Positions 59,099 to 64,000 of a stretch of DNA of 64,000 nucleotides are shown in pieces. Origin of the DNA: Ostrinia nubilalis (lineage: Eukaryota; Arthropoda; Insecta; Lepidoptera; Crambidae). The stretch covers positions 18,234,154 through 18,298,153 of the forward strand of contig NC_087091.1 of the NCBI RefSeq assembly GCF_963855985.1. The letters are read 5' to 3'. Each line of letters opens with the position of its first letter. The first letter of the stretch is position 1. The notes below the pieces were generated by a model. The model was not told where the DNA came from and ran no database searches. It worked only from the letters and a program-made list of their open reading frames with translations. A program made the position numbers and the translations under genes.

Positions 59099-61237
59099 GT
59101 TACAATTCATAGCGCAAGAGAATGCAGGAAAAGTTGCCAACAAAAACTGAACTGAATTTCAATTTGATTCGCTCCATATTTCATGGGGAACTTATTTTTG
59201 CTTCAAGTTATAAATTTTCTTTCAAATTTCTAATAGATCATAAGTCAGCCGGCTAATTCAGCGAGGTGGGCTTACAGCCGGCGCCGTTATTACTGGCAGG
59301 AAGCGCGAGATATAACTTATGACGTCACTTAATCACGAATCGTCGTTCCTGTTAATAGTCCTCGACTTAATAGTGGAATTGATTTATGAAAGTGAATGTA
59401 AGGTTGCTAATAGACTCGGTGTTCGCTTGATCTACGGCGTTGTCGGAGTTTCTGTGATTGGGGGCAGCGATGATTAATGGAACGATTAGTTTGTCCCACT
59501 AGTGGAACGGGCTTGATTTGAATGTGAAATTTCGTGGAACATACGTTGGTTCATTGATCAATTTGAGAGGAGGTTTTTGTGATCTTTGTGTGGCTTGTAT
59601 TTTAAGATAGTGTAACTACTCACAGATATTAAAAAATATCTTGGTTAGAACGTTAGAACTAACGGTCTGGTAAACTTTATGGTTCGCATTTAATTTGTGG
59701 TACAATTTTGCTCTGATCTAGTACCACTTAATCCATTGAAATTACTAGGAGCATATAGCTATAGAAAACCCCACCTTAAAGTCGAAGTTCAAACAGACCC
59801 GCGAGACAAACCGAGTCACAGCACGCATCGTTGTGTCGACAAAGTCACCGGCTGTACCACACCGCAAGCCGAGTCGCTGCCGCAGTGCGCAACAGTCGAT
59901 ACGATGCATATTTTACGAGGCTGTGAACTTTCGTCGCTATCACGAGATCAGGGGATAAGGTGGAACTGTGATTCCGCACGACTGTTACTTGGTGTGGCTC
60001 CACGGACGGTTCCGCAATGCGATTCTCGACTCTGTCGCTCCTACTCGTAAAAACCTCGGAGTGAATGAGAGATTCAAATAAACATCTTATAACCTGTTTT
60101 GAGACAAATAAATACTTTCTATTCTATTCTATTCTGTTCTAAGCTTTCAGGCCAGAGCTATTCATGTTTTAAAATGATGATCTTGAAATCTATTATGAAT
60201 CCTGTAACATCGATACTGCCATGCAATGTCTCATTATGCATCACTACTTCTTGTTTTGTACTGGCTGTAACAACTCTGGACTCTGCGATAAAATAAAAAT
60301 AAATAAAACTAGTTTATTCTGTACTCACATAGGCCCTTTCTAGGGCACTATAATATAACATAGGATTTATTGAGGTGACTACACTGTATCGTATGCAATT
60401 TATGTATTTGTAAGCTGTTTATTTTCTGAATAAAACAAAATAAAATAAAACTATCGATTGTTATTTTTCTTACGACCTAATAAGACATGCAACTGATGTG
60501 TCCAGCCCAGTCCTAGCCTTTAATAAAATAAGTCGGACTTTATCACATTTTTGCTTCTTCTGCTTACACGGTTTTCTTAGCGATCACATAACTTAGCATC
60601 TGAATAAGACCGCATCTCAAACGCCAGGCTATTGTGCTGGACTACCGCGATGTGTGCTAAAATTAAAAGATATTCGCGCCGAGATAAATCCGGCTCAACA
60701 AACTATCGCATAATAGATGCTCCGCGGTTGCGATCCAATTTGCCGATAGTGTGGAGTTAAATTTATATTGGAGTTTGCGTCTAATGGTTAAAACACAGTA
60801 CGAATTGGTAATTTTAAAACAAATTAACTGAGAAAGAACAGATTTAGCCCTACTCCTGATTTATTAAATAAAGAGAATCCTTTAGTTATTTTAGAAGTAG
60901 GAACTAGGTATCTGAAAGAACAACCGTCTTCATAATGCGATACATGGCAATAATAAAAAATATTCTGTTCTGAAAAAACATGAACCTAGCCTTATTATCT
61001 TACCGTAAATCAGAATCTAACCAAATGTTTGAATGACGGTAATCTGACATTAATCCTTGCTTATGAACATTTTCATTTTTTGCAATAAAAATGTCAAAAA
61101 ATTTAAGACAAATTTTAACTAAGTATATTATTTGTCTAAGGATGCTACCCTGCTGTACGTGGAATAAAGTTTTAAAGCGATTTTACATATCCCAGTATTA
61201 CTTTAACCCTACCACTAAATTAACGTCTTTGCTTCAG
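59099..61237. other. Intronic non-coding DNA with retroposon tails
   Basis: A (TTCTA)n tail after GACAAATAAATACTTTC at about 60100-60140 marks a retroposon 3' end. The preceding 117-codon frame (59697-60050) may be part of it, but no domain is visible. A second A-rich tail lies at 60428-60450. GC-richer blocks at 59270-59330 and 60640-60770 are unexplained. Confidence 0.4.
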
Positions 61238-61445
61238 GTGGCATGGATCCACATCGACCGGCAGATGATCCTGACGATCCACCGGCACGTGATCACGCGG
61301 CTGGCGCGCTTCAGCGTGTCGCACGACAACGCGATGACGTGGCTGCTGCACGTCAGCCAGGTGCAGCAGGAGGACCGCGGCTACTACATGTGCCAGGTCA
61401 ACACCAACCCCATGATCAGCCAGGTCGGCTACCTGCAGGTTGTCG
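61238..61445 (+). CDS. DIP/lachesin-like Ig gene, exon encoding second half of Ig1
   Basis: The acceptor TTTGCTTCAG precedes 61238, and the donor G|GTGAGT follows 61445. It encodes 69 residues, VAWIHIDRQMILTIHRHVIT through SHDNAMTWLLHVSQVQQ to EDRGYYMCQVNTNPMIS and QVGYLQVV. It has the core tryptophan (VAW), the DxGxYxC motif with the second disulfide cysteine, and strand G at the end. This is one of the most conserved stretches of insect DIP/lachesin-like proteins. It starts in phase 0 and ends in phase 1, so the next exon (outside the window) should supply the start of the V-P-P-N linker to Ig2. Its 3' half is the parent of the tandem array that follows. Confidence 0.96.
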
Positions 61446-62530
61446 GTGAGTTCCCTTTGTTGACTAGCTTGCGCTCGCACGACAGCGCATGACGTGGCCG
61501 ATGACGTCAGCCAAGTGCAGCAGGACCGCGGCTTCTACATGTGCCAGGTCAACACCAACCCCATGATCAGCCAGGTCGGCTACCTGCAAGTCGTCGGTGA
61601 GTTCCCTTTGTTGAGTAGCTTGCGCTCGCACGACAACGCATAACGTGGCTGATGACGTCAGCCAGGTGCAGCAGGACCGCGGCTACTACATGTGCCAGGT
61701 CAACACCAACCCCATGATCAGCCAGGTCGGCTACCTGCAAGTCGTCGGTGAGTTCCCTTTGTTGAGTAGCTTGCGCTCGCACGACAACGCATAACGTGGC
61801 TGATGACGTCAGCCAGGTGCAGCAGGACCGCGGCTACTACATGTGCCAGGTCAACACCAACCCCATGATCAGCCAGGTCGGCTACCTGCAAGTCGTCGGT
61901 GAGTTCCCTTTGTTGACTAGCTTGTGCTTGCACGACAACGCATGACGTGGCTGATGACGTCAGCCAGGTGCAGCAGGACCGCGGCTACTACAATATGTGC
62001 CAGGTCAACACCAACCCCATGATCAGCCAGGTCGGCTACCTGCAGGTCTTCGGTGTGTTCCTTTTTTTTGAGTAGCTTGCGCTCGCACGACAACGCGTGA
62101 CGTGGCTGATGACGTCAGCCAGGTGCAGCAGGACCGCGGCTACTACATGTGCCAGGTCAACACCAACCCCATGATCAGCCAGGTCGGCTACCTGCAGGTC
62201 GTCGGTGAGTTCCCTTTGTTGAGTAGCTTGCGCTCGCACGACAGCGCATGACGTGGCTGATGACGTCAGCCAGGTGCAGCAGGACCGCGGCTACTACATG
62301 TGCCAGGTCAACACCAACCCCATGATCAGCCAGGTCGGCTACTTGCAAGTCGTCGGTGAGTTCCTTTTGTTGAGTAGCTTGCGCTCGCACGACAACGCAT
62401 GACGTGGCTGATGACGTCAGCCAGGTGCAGCAGGACCGCGGCTACTACATGTGCCAGGTCAACACCAACCCCATGATCAGCCAGGTCGGCTACCTGCAAG
62501 TTGTCGTTGAGTTCCGTTTGGTTGACTAGC
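61446..62530 (+). repeat. Tandem array of seven partial Ig1 exon copies, ~151-bp unit
   Basis: Each unit has the start of the intron (GTGAGTTCCCTTTGTTGA), about 125 bp of the exon's 3' half (from the SHDNA codons to LQVV) and the donor G|GTGAGT. Unit ends fall at 61596, 61747, 61898, 62052, 62204, 62355 and 62506. Spacings are 151 bp except 154 and 152 around 62052-62204. All copies share three small deletions (5 bp in total) relative to the true exon, so they derive from one altered copy. Stops occur in every frame through the joins. The donor is GTGTGT at 62053 and lost (TTGAGT) at 62507, and intact in the other five. The protein-coding core varies mostly at silent positions. Confidence 0.95.
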
Positions 62531-64000
62531 TCACACTTGTGATTTTCCTTAACTCTACAACGGAGAAACTTGGCCTGCATCTTACCAGATGATCATATTT
62601 AAGTGATAAATGATATTGTGTCCGCATAGAAAACTGAAAGCTATTAATCAGTATCAGATCGTTTAGACTCCACTGGGGGCAGAAGTCCCTCTCCATTTTA
62701 CTACACTATTGTTTGCGTTTGTCACGATAGTGGCGCTGCAACTGCCCTTAGAAGCGCCCTTACTCTCACGACATCTACCCACGAGAAGCTAGGGGCTGGT
62801 CTTTTTCTACTCCCTCGAAACCACACGGCTAAAGTTAGAAGGTCTTGCTTGTAACCTATGTGTTCTGATGCTTCTGAAGCTTTAAGTCCCGTCCAGTGGT
62901 TTTTGCGTTATGTAACCTTTTGCATTTATACTCGTAATATCATTTTTTTGTTAAGTTAGATAAATGTATTTGTCGATATAAAGATTATGATCCGATTAAG
63001 AAATTAGTAAATTATAATAGGTCCTACATACAGTAATGAACAAAAAGAAAGACAAATTAATCGAATCTTTCCTATAATCCAATAAATTGTAAGATCTATT
63101 GCGAGAAATGCGAAATAAAATTCCAGGAGTTAGTTTTCTTTCCTCTTTAAGAAAAAACCTTATTATAGATCAAAGGTAAAGAGCAAGAATATCTGAAGTT
63201 AGATTTTTTGGTTCAAGTAATAAAGTTTAAATAGGCAAGATTATAACAATATCGTGGTGGTTCGTTCGGGTAGGTAAACTTTTAATTATACTTGTTTAAT
63301 GTTTGAAGCAGTTTTATAAGCCTTTCTTATGCTTTATTTTTGTTTCTAATTAGCTTATTATAATAGTTACTAGCTAGTAATTTACTTTAGTAACATTCAA
63401 AACCAATTCCAAAACTAACCAATGTTTACTTTATTTCTGTGTTCTTCTTTACTTATAATCTTTTCTATTTGAAGTCTTATTTCTTCATCCTTTACCTTTG
63501 AATTTTCTCTTGATTTACTTTTGGAGACAGTACTTATAAAATACCCCGAAAATTTGAGGTTTTTAACATCACTTTCAAGTCCTTAAAATTAACAAAAATC
63601 TGTTTTCACAAAAACGTTACCGAATTTTCCCGCATTAAAGGTCGGCGTTCAATTTATATTTATCGAAGCAGAATTAATAACCAAGGAAATCACTACAGCA
63701 AAAAATAAAAGAGTCTGTTTTGTATCGTGTTTTATTAAAGAAATTACTCGGGAGCCGTAAACTGATCACTTTGCTTCGATAAATTAGTCAGGTGCCGTTA
63801 TAATGGCCGGTATTTGTTAGCAGGCTCTTTGGAAGTCTTCATTATAATTGACAACTTCGTTATTGAACCTAGTTGACTAAATTGTTAGGTTCTGGAAAAA
63901 TATTTGATGTTTGTTCTTTTATAAATTACCTTATAAGGTTCTGAGCTTGCTTTAATATAATTTCATGCGAATAATGCAGATGTAATTTGAATAAAACGTG
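62531..64000 (+). other. Intron of the Ig gene, continuing past the window
   Basis: No exon is recognised. The stretch is AT-rich from about 62900 on. Exons for Ig2, Ig3 and the C terminus (probably a GPI signal or membrane anchor in this family) are expected beyond 64000. Confidence 0.55.

Larger units (their letters stand above)
47582..61237 (+). other. Intron of the Ig gene (13.7 kb)
   Basis: It separates the two halves of Ig1. It carries a Jockey fragment, RTE relics, piggyBac-like MITEs, a dispersed 500-bp repeat, the 55886 hairpin, and a motif found three times between 50.3 and 52.9 kb. No additional coding exon was recognised. Confidence 0.75.

Noticed and set aside
59697..60050. A 117-codon + strand frame
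   Set aside because: Probably part of a retroposon ending in the (TTCTA)n tail near 60140. No domain visible.
61091..61492. A 133-codon frame starting in the intron before the Ig exon
   Set aside because: The part before 61238 is intron: a clear TTTGCTTCAG acceptor fits the phase-0 donor at 47581, and the upstream residues are AT-rich filler. The part after 61445 runs into the intron start.
61220..62580. A series of similar 67-86 codon frames on the - strand over the tandem array
   Set aside because: They are antisense shadows of the repeated GC-rich exon sequence and have no independent signature.
1..64000. CRISPR arrays, operons, riboswitches, prokaryotic terminators
   Set aside because: The window is eukaryotic. 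The only regular direct array with unique-looking spacing is the exon-derived repeat, which has no spacers.

Overview
The window looks like insect, most likely lepidopteran, nuclear DNA. It is AT-rich, has no operon-like packing, contains GT-AG introns, and is full of insect transposable-element relics. These include non-LTR retrotransposons with (TTA)n or poly-A tails, RTE 3' ends with a GATGAT-type tail, a deleted mariner, and TA/TTAA MITEs. The taxonomic call is inferred from repeat style and the protein match; no search was run.

The only host gene I can support is the 5' part of an immunoglobulin-superfamily cell-adhesion gene of the insect DIP (Dpr-interacting protein)/lachesin-like family, on the + strand. 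A CpG-rich candidate promoter and non-coding first exon lies at about 16.0-16.5 kb, ending in a GTAAGT donor. The start/signal-peptide exon is at 43138-43290, the first half of Ig domain 1 at 47475-47581, and the second half at 61238-61445. The splice phases match exactly (1, 0, 1). Exons for Ig2, Ig3 and the C terminus lie beyond the window. The rest is intron or upstream DNA filled with repeats.

The most unusual structure directly follows the third coding exon. At 61446-62530 the last part of that exon, with its splice donor and the first bases of the intron, is repeated seven more times in tandem (about 151 bp per unit). The Ig-coding core is almost unchanged, every copy carries the same small deletions, and some donors are decayed. 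I find no obvious described counterpart from memory.

Layout. 0-4 kb: AT-rich DNA, RTE ends and a three-copy GC-rich local repeat. 7-9.7 kb: 5'-truncated LINE on the - strand with a long open RT reading frame. 10-16 kb: MITEs and retroposon tails. 16-16.5 kb: candidate promoter. 20.2-26.3 kb: a second LINE of the same group, interrupted by a 3.25-kb segment that itself holds a MITE. 30-32 kb: dispersed repeats and a diverged pair of unknown GC-rich elements. 39 kb: mariner. 42.4 kb: long-armed MITE. 43-64 kb: the Ig gene, with Jockey and RTE relics, piggyBac-like MITEs, several strong hairpins and the tandem exon-fragment array.
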